Positions 7,287-14,103 of a DNA stretch of 15,338 bases are shown here, piece after piece. Position numbers and translations under genes: made by a program. Source of the stretch: Acetobacteraceae bacterium (GTDB taxonomy: Bacteria; Pseudomonadota; Alphaproteobacteria; Acetobacterales; Acetobacteraceae); contig DAHWBL010000098.1 in the NCBI GenBank assembly GCA_027323595.1, positions 1-15,338 on the forward strand, written 5' to 3'. The notes under the pieces are model-generated. The model saw only the letters and a program-made list of their open reading frames with translations. It ran no database searches and was not told the DNA's origin. Within the stretch, counting starts at the first letter, position 1. The number at the start of each line of letters is the position of its first letter.

Positions 7287-8785
7287 GCAACGCGGTGGGC
7301 GCGCCACAGATCAACGTGACCGCGATGGCGGTGTTCGTTTTCTTTTTTCTGCTGGTCACGCTGATGGGTTTTTTCGCCGCGCGCTGGAAGCGGGGCGACA
7401 CCAAGGCGAGCCTCGATGAATGGGGCCTGGGCGGGCGGCAGTTCGGCGGCTGGATCACCTGGTTTCTGATCGGTGGGGATTTTTATACCGCCTACACCGT
7501 GATCGCCGTGCCGGCGCTTGTCTATGCGGTCGGCGCCTATGGGTTTTTCGCTTTGCCCTACACGATCATCGTCTATCCGATCGTGTTCGCCATCATGCCG
7601 CGCGTCTGGGCGCTGGCGCATCGGCACGGATATGTCACCGCCGGTGACATCGTGCATGGCACCTATCGCAGTCGCGGGCTGGAGCTCGCGGTGGCGATGA
7701 CCGGCATGGTGGCGACGATGCCCTATATCGCGCTGCAACTGGTCGGTATGGAAGTGGTGATCAAGGCTCTCGGGCTGACCGGCGAACTGCCGTTGATCGC
7801 GGCTTTCATCATCCTGGCGCTCTACACCTATTCGTCGGGTCTGCGCGCGCCGGCGCTGATCGCCTTTGTCAAGGACATCATGATCTACATCGTGGTGCTG
7901 ACCGCGGTGGTGGTGGTGCCGACGAAGCTCGGCGGCTATGGCCATGTGTTCGATGTCGCCGGCGCCGCGTTCGCCGCCAAGGGTGGCGCGACGGGATTGT
8001 TGCTGAAGCCCGCGCAGATGTTGCCGTTCGCCACGCTCGCGCTGGGGTCCGCGCTCGCGGCGTTCATGTATCCGCACACCATGACCGGCATTCTGGCGGC
8101 ACGCAGCGGCGACACCGTGCGGCGCAACGCGATCTATCTGCCGGCCTATACCATCGTCCTCGGGTTGATCGCGCTGCTCGGCTACATGGGATATGCCGCC
8201 GCGATCAAGGTATCGAGCCCGAACGATGTCGTGCCGGCCCTGTTCAACGCGCTGTTTCCCTCGTGGTTCGCGGGCTTCGCGTTCGCCGCGATCGCGATCG
8301 GCGCGCTGGTGCCCGCGGCGGTGATGTCGATCGGCGCATCCAACCTGTTCACCCGCAATGTGTGGAAGGCCTATGTCGATCCGACGATCAGCCCGTCCGG
8401 CGAGGCGAAGGTCGCCAAGATCGCCTCGCTGGTGGTGAAGCTGGGTGCGTTGGCGGCGGTGCTGTTCCTGCCGACGCAGTTCGCGCTTGATCTGCAATTG
8501 CTCGGCGGGATGATCATCATCCAGATTTTTCCCGCCATCGTGTTCGGCCTGTTCGGGCGGTTCTTCCTGGCCGGCGGATTGCTGACCGGCTGGGCGGTGG
8601 GCATCGTGTGGGGCTGCTGGGTGGTGTTCGGCGACGGGTTGAAGCCGGTGCATGTGTTCAAGTTCGGCGACAGCAGCTATGGAATCTATGTCGGGCTGGC
8701 GGCGCTGGTGCTCAATGTGGTGGTCGCCGCCATCGTCTCGGCGGTGCAGCGCGCGGCCGGCGCGCAGCCGGTGGCGGCGGAGTAG
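7283..8785 (+). CDS. Sodium:solute symporter, MctP-like monocarboxylate permease
   Basis: This is a 500-residue inner-membrane transporter of the SSS family with roughly a dozen hydrophobic helices. It begins M-S-N-A-V-G and the first helix (AVFVFFFLLVTLMGFFAAR). Then come the family elements E-W-G-L-G-G-R and the TM2 region F-L-I-G-G-D-F-Y-T-A-Y-T. The HGYVTAGDIV loop is also typical. Overall it resembles rhizobial MctP, which carries lactate, pyruvate and other short monocarboxylates with Na+ or H+. The actual substrate here is unknown. ATG 7283 is chosen over an upstream ATG at 7010 in the same frame, because it has GAGG (7271-7274) at 8 nt and overlaps the DUF3311 stop. The gene ends 8 nt from the convergent dioxygenase stop. 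Confidence 0.88.
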   Translation: MSNAVGAPQINVTAMAVFVFFFLLVTLMGFFAARWKRGDTKASLDEWGLGGRQFGGWITWFLIGGDFYTAYTVIAVPALVYAVGAYGFFALPYTIIVYPIVFAIMPRVWALAHRHGYVTAGDIVHGTYRSRGLELAVAMTGMVATMPYIALQLVGMEVVIKALGLTGELPLIAAFIILALYTYSSGLRAPALIAFVKDIMIYIVVLTAVVVVPTKLGGYGHVFDVAGAAFAAKGGATGLLLKPAQMLPFATLALGSALAAFMYPHTMTGILAARSGDTVRRNAIYLPAYTIVLGLIALLGYMGYAAAIKVSSPNDVVPALFNALFPSWFAGFAFAAIAIGALVPAAVMSIGASNLFTRNVWKAYVDPTISPSGEAKVAKIASLVVKLGALAAVLFLPTQFALDLQLLGGMIIIQIFPAIVFGLFGRFFLAGGLLTGWAVGIVWGCWVVFGDGLKPVHVFKFGDSSYGIYVGLAALVLNVVVAAIVSAVQRAAGAQPVAAE

Positions 8786-8793
8786 GCGCGCGT

Positions 8794-9789
8794 TCAGTCG
8801 GGCCCGGCGAGATATTTCTCCAGCGTGTTCCACGCGCCCGGGTGCTCGGGTTCGATCGGCGCGACGGAGGCGAAATTCGTCGCCTCGGCGAACCATCGGC
8901 GTTGTGCCGGCAGGCCCCATTGCAGCAGCAGGGATTGCTCCTTCGCGTCCCAGCGGATCGGCTCGATTTCGGTGTCGATGATCTGATAGTGGTTGCAGAA
9001 TAATTCGACGCGATGGCCGTCCGGATCGCGCAGATAGACGAACAGCGCGGCCGAGGGGCCATGCCGTCCGGGGCCACGCTCCACCTTGTCGCCCATGCCC
9101 GCCCGCCCGGCGGCGTCGCACACCGCGAACAGATCGCGGCTTTCCTGCACGGTATAGGCGAAATGATGCAGCCGCGGGCCGGCGCCAGGCAGGAACACCA
9201 CGTCCTGCGTGTCGCCCTTGCGGAACATGAAGGCGCCGATCAATTCCTCGCCGATCGCCATGTATTCGGAAATGCGAAACCCGAGTGCGGCGTAATACCC
9301 GGCGGCGGCCGGCACGTCGGGCACCTGGATCTGCACGTGGTCCAGCCGCTGGGCATGGCCGCCGCGCCACAGATCAAAGCGGGTGAGCAGGCGCGGGCAG
9401 GTGTCCATGTGCGCCACCAGCTCGATCGGAGTGCCGGCATGGTCGCTCACATGCAGCGCCCGGCGCTGATACAGATGCCGCGACCAGGTGGCGGGCAGGC
9501 CAGTTCTGTCGAAAAACTCCTTGGCACGATCGAGATCATCCTCGCCGCGCACGCGATAGCCAACACGCTTGCAGACCGGCTCGCCACGGCTCACGCGCAA
9601 AATCAGGCTGTGATGCGCGGCTTCCTCCAGCCCACGCAGCCAGGCACCGTCGGCGTCGCGCGCGCTGACCACGAGGCCGACGACCTCGGTGTAGAACGCG
9701 AGCGATGCATCGAGGTCGCGCACGGTCAGCACCACATGGCTCATGCGGGTGATGTTGAACGGCGGATCGGGCGCTGGGCTGGGCAGCAT
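8794..9789 (-). CDS. Type I extradiol (VOC) dioxygenase, homoprotocatechuate 2,3-dioxygenase-like
   Basis: This 331-residue protein has two VOC (glyoxalase-fold) domains, about residues 15-130 and 145-270, like type I extradiol ring-cleaving enzymes. The metal triad is H151 (LDHVQIQVPD), H209 (PRLHHFAY) and E262 (DPDGHRVELF). Compared from memory with Brevibacterium homoprotocatechuate 2,3-dioxygenase, spacing also places H243 (GRHG), Y252 and R238 on the second-sphere His248, Tyr257 and carboxylate-binding Arg243. However, the acid/base His200 falls on Q195, Trp192 on F187 and Asn157 on Q153. It is therefore probably an Fe- or Mn-dependent VOC enzyme with altered chemistry or substrate. AAGGAG ends 6 nt before the ATG at 9789, fixing the start. 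It is divergent from the LysR gene 79 nt away, which suggests control by that regulator. Confidence 0.8.
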   Translation of the reverse strand: MLPSPAPDPPFNITRMSHVVLTVRDLDASLAFYTEVVGLVVSARDADGAWLRGLEEAAHHSLILRVSRGEPVCKRVGYRVRGEDDLDRAKEFFDRTGLPATWSRHLYQRRALHVSDHAGTPIELVAHMDTCPRLLTRFDLWRGGHAQRLDHVQIQVPDVPAAAGYYAALGFRISEYMAIGEELIGAFMFRKGDTQDVVFLPGAGPRLHHFAYTVQESRDLFAVCDAAGRAGMGDKVERGPGRHGPSAALFVYLRDPDGHRVELFCNHYQIIDTEIEPIRWDAKEQSLLLQWGLPAQRRWFAEATNFASVAPIEPEHPGAWNTLEKYLAGPD

Positions 9790-9868
9790 GGGATGCTCCT
9801 TGTCGGGCCGGTGGCGGCGCCATCATACTCCGCCACGGCCGTGACGCGAGCGGCGCGGGGAGGTGGTG
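9790..9868. promoter_or_regulatory. Divergent promoter/operator between the VOC and LysR genes
   Basis: An inverted repeat with arms GGCCGGTGGCGG (9806-9817) and CCGCCACGGCC (9830-9840) has a perfect 7-bp core and one bulged G. Its 12-nt spacer CGCCATCATACT holds two opposed -10-like boxes: CATACT on the plus strand (9824-9829), preceded 18 nt upstream by TTGTCG (9800-9805), and TATGAT on the minus strand (9827-9822). The minus-strand -35 is unclear. A dyad placed over back-to-back promoters beside a LysR gene is the expected layout for a LysR-type regulator site. The specific sites are inferred by eye. Confidence 0.5.
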
Positions 9869-10810
9869 ATGGCGGATCATGACGGCGAGGCGAGGGCCGC
9901 GGGACCGTGGCCGCGCTGGGCACTGGATTCGCGACTGCTGCGGCATTTCCTGGCGGTGGTGCATCACGGCAACATGACCGCCGCGGCCAGCGCGCTGGGG
10001 CTGACCCAGCCGGCATTGTCCAAAAGCATCCAGCATCTGGAGCAGGAGCTGGACGTGGCCTTGTTCGTGCGCCACGCCGGCGGGGTGACGCCCACGGCCT
10101 ATGGCGGCGCATTGGCGCGGCGGGCGCGGCTGATCGATGCCGAACTCGCCCGCGCGCGCGCCGAGATCGAGGCGATCCGTGGCGGCGGCGCGGCGGTGGT
10201 GCGGGTGGGGGCCAGCCCGATGTGGACGGCGGCCTATCTGCCGCAGGCGGTGGCGGCCCTGCATCGCGACCTGCCGCGCGTGCAGGTGCGCATCAGCAGC
10301 GGCGTGATCGACACGCTGATCCCGCGCGTGCTCGGCGGCGAGCTTGATCTGGTCTGCGCGGCGATGGATTTCCCCGAACATGGCGAGCTGGAACGCGAAT
10401 CTCTGCTGGAGGCCGAGCATGTGCTGGTGGTGCATCGCTCGCACCGCCTGGCGCGGCGGCGCGCGGTGGCGGCGGCGGAATTGCTGCAATATCCATGGGC
10501 CACGATCGGCGACGACCGCGTGGCGATGGCGCGGCTGGGGGCGTATTTCTCCGCCAGCGGCGTGAGCCAGCCGCGCATCGATATCGAGGCGCAGACGCTG
10601 GACGCGCTCGCCGGGGTTTTGTGCAACGGCCCGTTCATCGCCAACATCGCCGCGCCAAATCTGGAGTTTTTCGCCGCCTTCGGGATCGTGCGGCTGCCGA
10701 TCCGCGGCACGCTGTGGCGGTTTCGCGCCGGCATCGTCTATCGCGCGGCGGCCCTGGCCGACCCCACGCTCAGCCTGCTGATCGCCCATCTGCGCGCGCA
10801 GGTGCGTTGA
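9869..10810 (+). CDS. LysR-type transcriptional regulator
   Basis: This 313-residue DNA-binding regulator has an N-terminal winged helix-turn-helix (about 20-80). HGNMTAAASALGLTQPALSK and then S-I-Q-H-L-E are the classic LysR recognition region. A linker helix follows, then a type 2 periplasmic-binding-protein-like effector domain from about residue 95. The ATG at 9869 is preferred over the two GTG codons just before it, because GGGGAGG (9857-9863) then lies 5 nt upstream. The N-terminal 15 residues before the helix-turn-helix are polar and A/P-rich. It faces the VOC enzyme gene across a short divergent promoter and is followed by the amidohydrolase, thiamine enzyme and flavin monooxygenase. 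It most likely controls all of them in response to a pathway compound, plus its own expression. The effector is unknown. Confidence 0.92.
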   Translation: MADHDGEARAAGPWPRWALDSRLLRHFLAVVHHGNMTAAASALGLTQPALSKSIQHLEQELDVALFVRHAGGVTPTAYGGALARRARLIDAELARARAEIEAIRGGGAAVVRVGASPMWTAAYLPQAVAALHRDLPRVQVRISSGVIDTLIPRVLGGELDLVCAAMDFPEHGELERESLLEAEHVLVVHRSHRLARRRAVAAAELLQYPWATIGDDRVAMARLGAYFSASGVSQPRIDIEAQTLDALAGVLCNGPFIANIAAPNLEFFAAFGIVRLPIRGTLWRFRAGIVYRAAALADPTLSLLIAHLRAQVR

Positions 10811-10824
10811 CTGCACGCCCGACC

Positions 10825-10863
10825 CGCGGGCAGGCTCAACCGGTAACGTCTGGAGGTCCCGCG
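10825..10863 (+). promoter_or_regulatory. Leader stem around the amidohydrolase ribosome binding site
   Basis: CGCGGG (10825-10830) can pair with CCCGCG (10858-10863), which ends at the base before the ATG at 10864. The GGAGG at 10852-10856 would sit in the loop. The 27-nt loop is long, and CCCGCGGG (10823-10830) is itself a palindrome, so the stem may be incidental. Confidence 0.2.
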
Positions 10864-12294
10864 ATGGCACGCAGTTTGATCCGCAATGCGCATGTGGTGA
10901 GCGTGGATGCACAGCGGCAGGTGTTCCCTGGCGGCTTCGTCGCGGTGTCGGACAGCCGCATCGAGGCGGTGGGGCCGGCCGGCCAGACCCCCGATCCGTC
11001 AGCCTTCGACGAGGTGATCGACGCGCGCGGCGGGGTGGTGCTGCCCGGGCTGATCAACATGCATCAGCATCATTGGTACACCCTGTTCAAGGGCCTCGCC
11101 GACGGGATGATCCTGGAGGACTGGGTGTTCGGCCTGCTGCTGCCGCTCGCCCACCGCATGGATGCCAACGCCCTGCGCGTCTCGGGCGGCATCGCGGCGA
11201 TGGAGATGCTCGCCACCGGCACCACCTGCTCGCTCAACCATTCGGTGACGACGACCGATGAGGCAATGGTGGCGGCGACCATCGAGAGCCAGGCCGATAT
11301 CGGAATTCGCCAGGTTTTCGCGAAGGAATTGCGCTGTCGCACCGACGGCAACCCGACCCATCCGCTGTCGCTCGACGAATCACTGGCGGCGTTCAGCGAG
11401 GCGATCGCACGCTGGCACGGCGCGCGCGACGGGCTGGTGCGCATGGCCATGGTGATCGAAAGTGCCGCGCACTGGACAGCCGCCGGAATGACCACCGAGG
11501 CGCTGGTGCTGCGTGGCCACGCGCTTGCCCGCGCGCATGATCTGCGCATCAGCGACCACATCTCCGGCGGCAGCTTCACCCATGAGCGCGGCATGCTCGC
11601 CTTCCTGCGCCAGACCGGGCGGACCGATGTGCGACATCTGATGCAGCTTGGCGTGCTCGACCGGCAATGGATTCTGATCCATGGCATCCATGCCACCGAG
11701 CTCGATCTGGAACATATGGCGCTGGCCGGGTGCGGATTTGTCTATACGCCCAGCAGCGAATCGATCCGCGGCGGTGGCATCGCGCCGTTCGCGCTGGCTG
11801 ACCGGATGGGTGTCGCGATCGGCCTCGGAACCGACGGGCCGATGGTGGATTATTCGGTGGACATGCTGGAGCAGATGAAAGTCTGTAGCCTGATGCAGCA
11901 TGTTCGCCATCTGGACCCGACCCGCATGAGCGCGGAGCGGACCCTGGAGATGGCCACGATCGATGCCGCGCGGATGCTCGGGATGGAAGACGAGATCGGC
12001 TCCATCGAAGTTGGCAAGCGCGCCGATCTCGTACTGTTCCGGCTGGACCGCCCGCATGTGGGCGTGGTGCATCGCCCGCTCTCCTCGCTGCTATATGCCG
12101 GCAAGGGCAGCGACGCGGCGATGGTGATGGTAAATGGAACCGTGGTGTATCGCGACGGCGTGTTCACCGCATTGGCTGACCCCGCGCCGCTGCTGGCTGA
12201 GGCCACCGCAATCGCGCGCGACATCGTGGCCCGCGCCGGGCTCGATGCACGCGCGCGGACCGACTGGCGCGCGGTGCCGGACTGGCGCGGATGA
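10864..12294 (+). CDS. Amidohydrolase-superfamily hydrolase (TrzA/AtzA/8-oxoguanine deaminase-like)
   Basis: This is a 476-residue cytoplasmic TIM-barrel metallohydrolase of the subtype III group that deaminates or dechlorinates triazines, guanine-like and other heterocycles. ATG 10864 follows GGAGG by 7 nt. The beta-sandwich strands flank the barrel; G-G-V-V-L-P-G-L-I-N leads to the metal motif H67-Q-H69. H232 (SDHISGG), H273 (IHGIHATE) and D324 (GLGTDGP) complete the usual ligands. The typical HxxE glutamate after the third His, which activates water in this group, is absent: position 235 is Gly (H-I-S-G). The PSSESIRGGGIAP segment (296-308) corresponds to the usual P-x-S-N-x-x-L-G-S-G substrate loop but is divergent. 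It sits 53 nt after the LysR gene. Calling it a deaminase would overreach; a different hydrolytic reaction or a single-metal enzyme is possible. Confidence 0.85.
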   Translation: MARSLIRNAHVVSVDAQRQVFPGGFVAVSDSRIEAVGPAGQTPDPSAFDEVIDARGGVVLPGLINMHQHHWYTLFKGLADGMILEDWVFGLLLPLAHRMDANALRVSGGIAAMEMLATGTTCSLNHSVTTTDEAMVAATIESQADIGIRQVFAKELRCRTDGNPTHPLSLDESLAAFSEAIARWHGARDGLVRMAMVIESAAHWTAAGMTTEALVLRGHALARAHDLRISDHISGGSFTHERGMLAFLRQTGRTDVRHLMQLGVLDRQWILIHGIHATELDLEHMALAGCGFVYTPSSESIRGGGIAPFALADRMGVAIGLGTDGPMVDYSVDMLEQMKVCSLMQHVRHLDPTRMSAERTLEMATIDAARMLGMEDEIGSIEVGKRADLVLFRLDRPHVGVVHRPLSSLLYAGKGSDAAMVMVNGTVVYRDGVFTALADPAPLLAEATAIARDIVARAGLDARARTDWRAVPDWRG

Positions 12295-12310
12295 CCGCGA
12301 GGTTCTAGCT

Positions 12311-12336
12311 TCCTCCCGCTTCGCAATTCGGGAGGA
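12311..12336 (+). promoter_or_regulatory. Hairpin sequestering the ribosome binding site of the thiamine-enzyme gene
   Basis: TCCTCCCG (12311-12318) and CGGGAGGA (12329-12336) are perfect 8-bp inverted repeats with a 10-nt loop. The 3' arm contains the whole GGGAGGA ribosome binding site for the ATG at 12341. No T-run follows, so it is not a terminator. The stem would block initiation unless melted. The upstream stop codon ends at 12294, 16 nt before the stem. Confidence 0.6.
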
Positions 12337-12340
12337 CATA

Positions 12341-14074
12341 ATGACGCAGCACACCACCGGCCATTATCTGATCGAGGGTCTTGTCGATTGCGGGGTTGAA
12401 TACCTGTTTAGCAATTTCGGCACCGATCACGTCACCATCGTCGAGGAACTCGCCGCCTGGCAGCTGGCGGGGCGGCAGGGGCCGCAGGTGGTGATCTGCC
12501 CGCATGAGAACGTCGCGGTGCACATGGCCGGCGGCTACGCCGCGGCGACCGGGCGGGGCCAGGCGGTGTTGGTGCATGTCGATGCCGGCACCGCGAACGC
12601 GGCGATGGGGATGCATAATCTGGCGCGCACGCGCCTTCCGGTGATGCTGATGGCCGGGCGCGCGCCGTTCGCGGTGCGCGGCGAACTGCCGGCCGGGCGC
12701 GACAACTACGTGCATTTCGTGCAGGACCCGTACGACATCAACGCGATCGTGCGCAACTACGTGAAGTGGGAATTCAACCTGCCGTCCGGCGTGATCGCGA
12801 AGGAGGCCGTGCGGCGCGGCCATTCGATGATGCAGTCCGATCCGCCAGGCCCGATCTATCTGACGCTGCCGCGCGAGACGCTCGCGCAGACCTGGGACGC
12901 CGAACAGGTGCATGCGTTCCCCGCGGCGCGCTACGGCGCGGTGGCGGCTGGCGGTGTCGAGCCGGCACGCGCCGCACGGCTCGCCGAACAATTGATGGCG
13001 GCTGAAAATCCGATCGCCGTCACGACCTATCTGGGCCGCAAGCCGGCGGCGGTGGCGGCCCTGGTCGCGCTCGCCGAGAGCTGTGGCATCCGCGTGGTGG
13101 AGGCCGGGCCGGTCTATCTGAATTTCCCCCGCGATCACGCCTGCTTCGCCGGGTTCGACGCGGGCGCCGCGATGGCCGACGCCGACCTTGGGCTGCTGCT
13201 CGATGTCGATGTGCCGTGGATTCCGAAATTCACCCCCCAGGCCGATCGGGTGCGCTGGGTGCAGATCGATGTCGATGCGGCAAAAAAGGATTTCCCCATC
13301 TGGGGCTTTGCCGCCGACGAGCGCGTGCAGGCGGATTGCGCGACGGTGCTGGAGCAGATCCTCACCGCGGTGGTGGCGCGCGCCGATGATGCCTATCGCG
13401 CTCGGGTCGCGGCCCGCATCGCCGGCTTCGCGTCGGCGCGCGCGGCGCGTGCGGAACGGCTGGCCAAGGCGGCGGCGAACCCCGGTGTTGCCGACGCGCT
13501 CACCGCCGACCATGTCTGCGCCGCCATCGCCCGCCGGCTCGATCCGCGCGACGTGGTGGTCAACGAGGCGATCCGCAACTCCGGCGCGGTGCTGAACCAG
13601 ATGCCGCGCAGCCAGCCTGGCACCTTCTTCTCCTCGGCTGGCGGCGGGCTTGGCGCCACCGCGGGGATGGCGCTGGGGGTGAAACTCGCCGACCCGTCGC
13701 GGCGCGTGGTGCAGATTTCCGGCGACGGGGTGTTCCAGTTCTCGACGCCGGATGCGGTCTATGCGGTCGCGGCCCAGTACGGGCTGCCGATCCTGACGGT
13801 GGTGCTGGATAATCGCGGCTGGTCGGCGGTGAAGGAAAGCGTGCTGCGCGTCTATCCGCAGGGCCAGGCGGTGGCCGGGGACCAGTTCCAGGCGCGGCTC
13901 GATGGCTTCAAGCAGGGCGCGCAACGTCGCTTCGAGGATGTCGGCGCGGCGTTCGGCGCGCACCCCGAGCGCGTCACCACGCCCGATGAGCTGGACGGCG
14001 CGATCGATCGCTGCTTCGCCGCGTTGGATCGTGGCCAGGCGGCGGTGCTGACGGTGCGGGTCACGCCGCTGTAG
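12341..14074 (+). CDS. Thiamine-diphosphate-dependent enzyme (acetolactate synthase/benzoylformate decarboxylase superfamily)
   Basis: This is a 577-residue enzyme with the three-domain layout of thiamine-diphosphate decarboxylases and synthases. The N-terminal Pyr domain begins about residue 5 (VDCGVEYLFSNFGTDH). It has the cofactor-activating glutamate E56 (CPHENVAVHMAGGYA). A central domain follows from about 200. The C-terminal PP domain has GDG at 461-463 and D-N491-R-G-W, the Mg/diphosphate GDG-x(27)-N motif. The family would decarboxylate a 2-oxo acid and release or transfer the aldehyde; the substrate cannot be read from sequence. True acetolactate synthase is unlikely, since no regulatory-subunit gene is near and the neighbours are catabolic. 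The start follows GGGAGGA by 4 nt, inside a hairpin. It lies 46 nt after the amidohydrolase and 29 nt before the flavin monooxygenase. Confidence 0.85.
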   Translation: MTQHTTGHYLIEGLVDCGVEYLFSNFGTDHVTIVEELAAWQLAGRQGPQVVICPHENVAVHMAGGYAAATGRGQAVLVHVDAGTANAAMGMHNLARTRLPVMLMAGRAPFAVRGELPAGRDNYVHFVQDPYDINAIVRNYVKWEFNLPSGVIAKEAVRRGHSMMQSDPPGPIYLTLPRETLAQTWDAEQVHAFPAARYGAVAAGGVEPARAARLAEQLMAAENPIAVTTYLGRKPAAVAALVALAESCGIRVVEAGPVYLNFPRDHACFAGFDAGAAMADADLGLLLDVDVPWIPKFTPQADRVRWVQIDVDAAKKDFPIWGFAADERVQADCATVLEQILTAVVARADDAYRARVAARIAGFASARAARAERLAKAAANPGVADALTADHVCAAIARRLDPRDVVVNEAIRNSGAVLNQMPRSQPGTFFSSAGGGLGATAGMALGVKLADPSRRVVQISGDGVFQFSTPDAVYAVAAQYGLPILTVVLDNRGWSAVKESVLRVYPQGQAVAGDQFQARLDGFKQGAQRRFEDVGAAFGAHPERVTTPDELDGAIDRCFAALDRGQAAVLTVRVTPL

Positions 14075-14103
14075 AATAACGGCGAGGCAATCGGAGAAAG
14101 CCA

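Noticed and set aside
7214..9370. A 718-codon minus-strand open frame across the symporter and part of the VOC gene
   Set aside because: Composition is H/R/D/Q-rich, typical of antisense reading of a GC-rich membrane-protein gene; it conflicts with the well-supported symporter and VOC genes.
12295..12340. TPP riboswitch ahead of the thiamine-diphosphate enzyme
   Set aside because: The 46-nt gap is far too short and has no THI-box sequence; only a simple hairpin is present. Enzymes that use this cofactor are also not the usual riboswitch targets.
12341..14074. Calling the thiamine-diphosphate enzyme IlvB/acetolactate synthase
   Set aside because: No small-subunit gene is adjacent, the neighbours are catabolic, and superfamily motifs alone do not separate synthases from decarboxylases.
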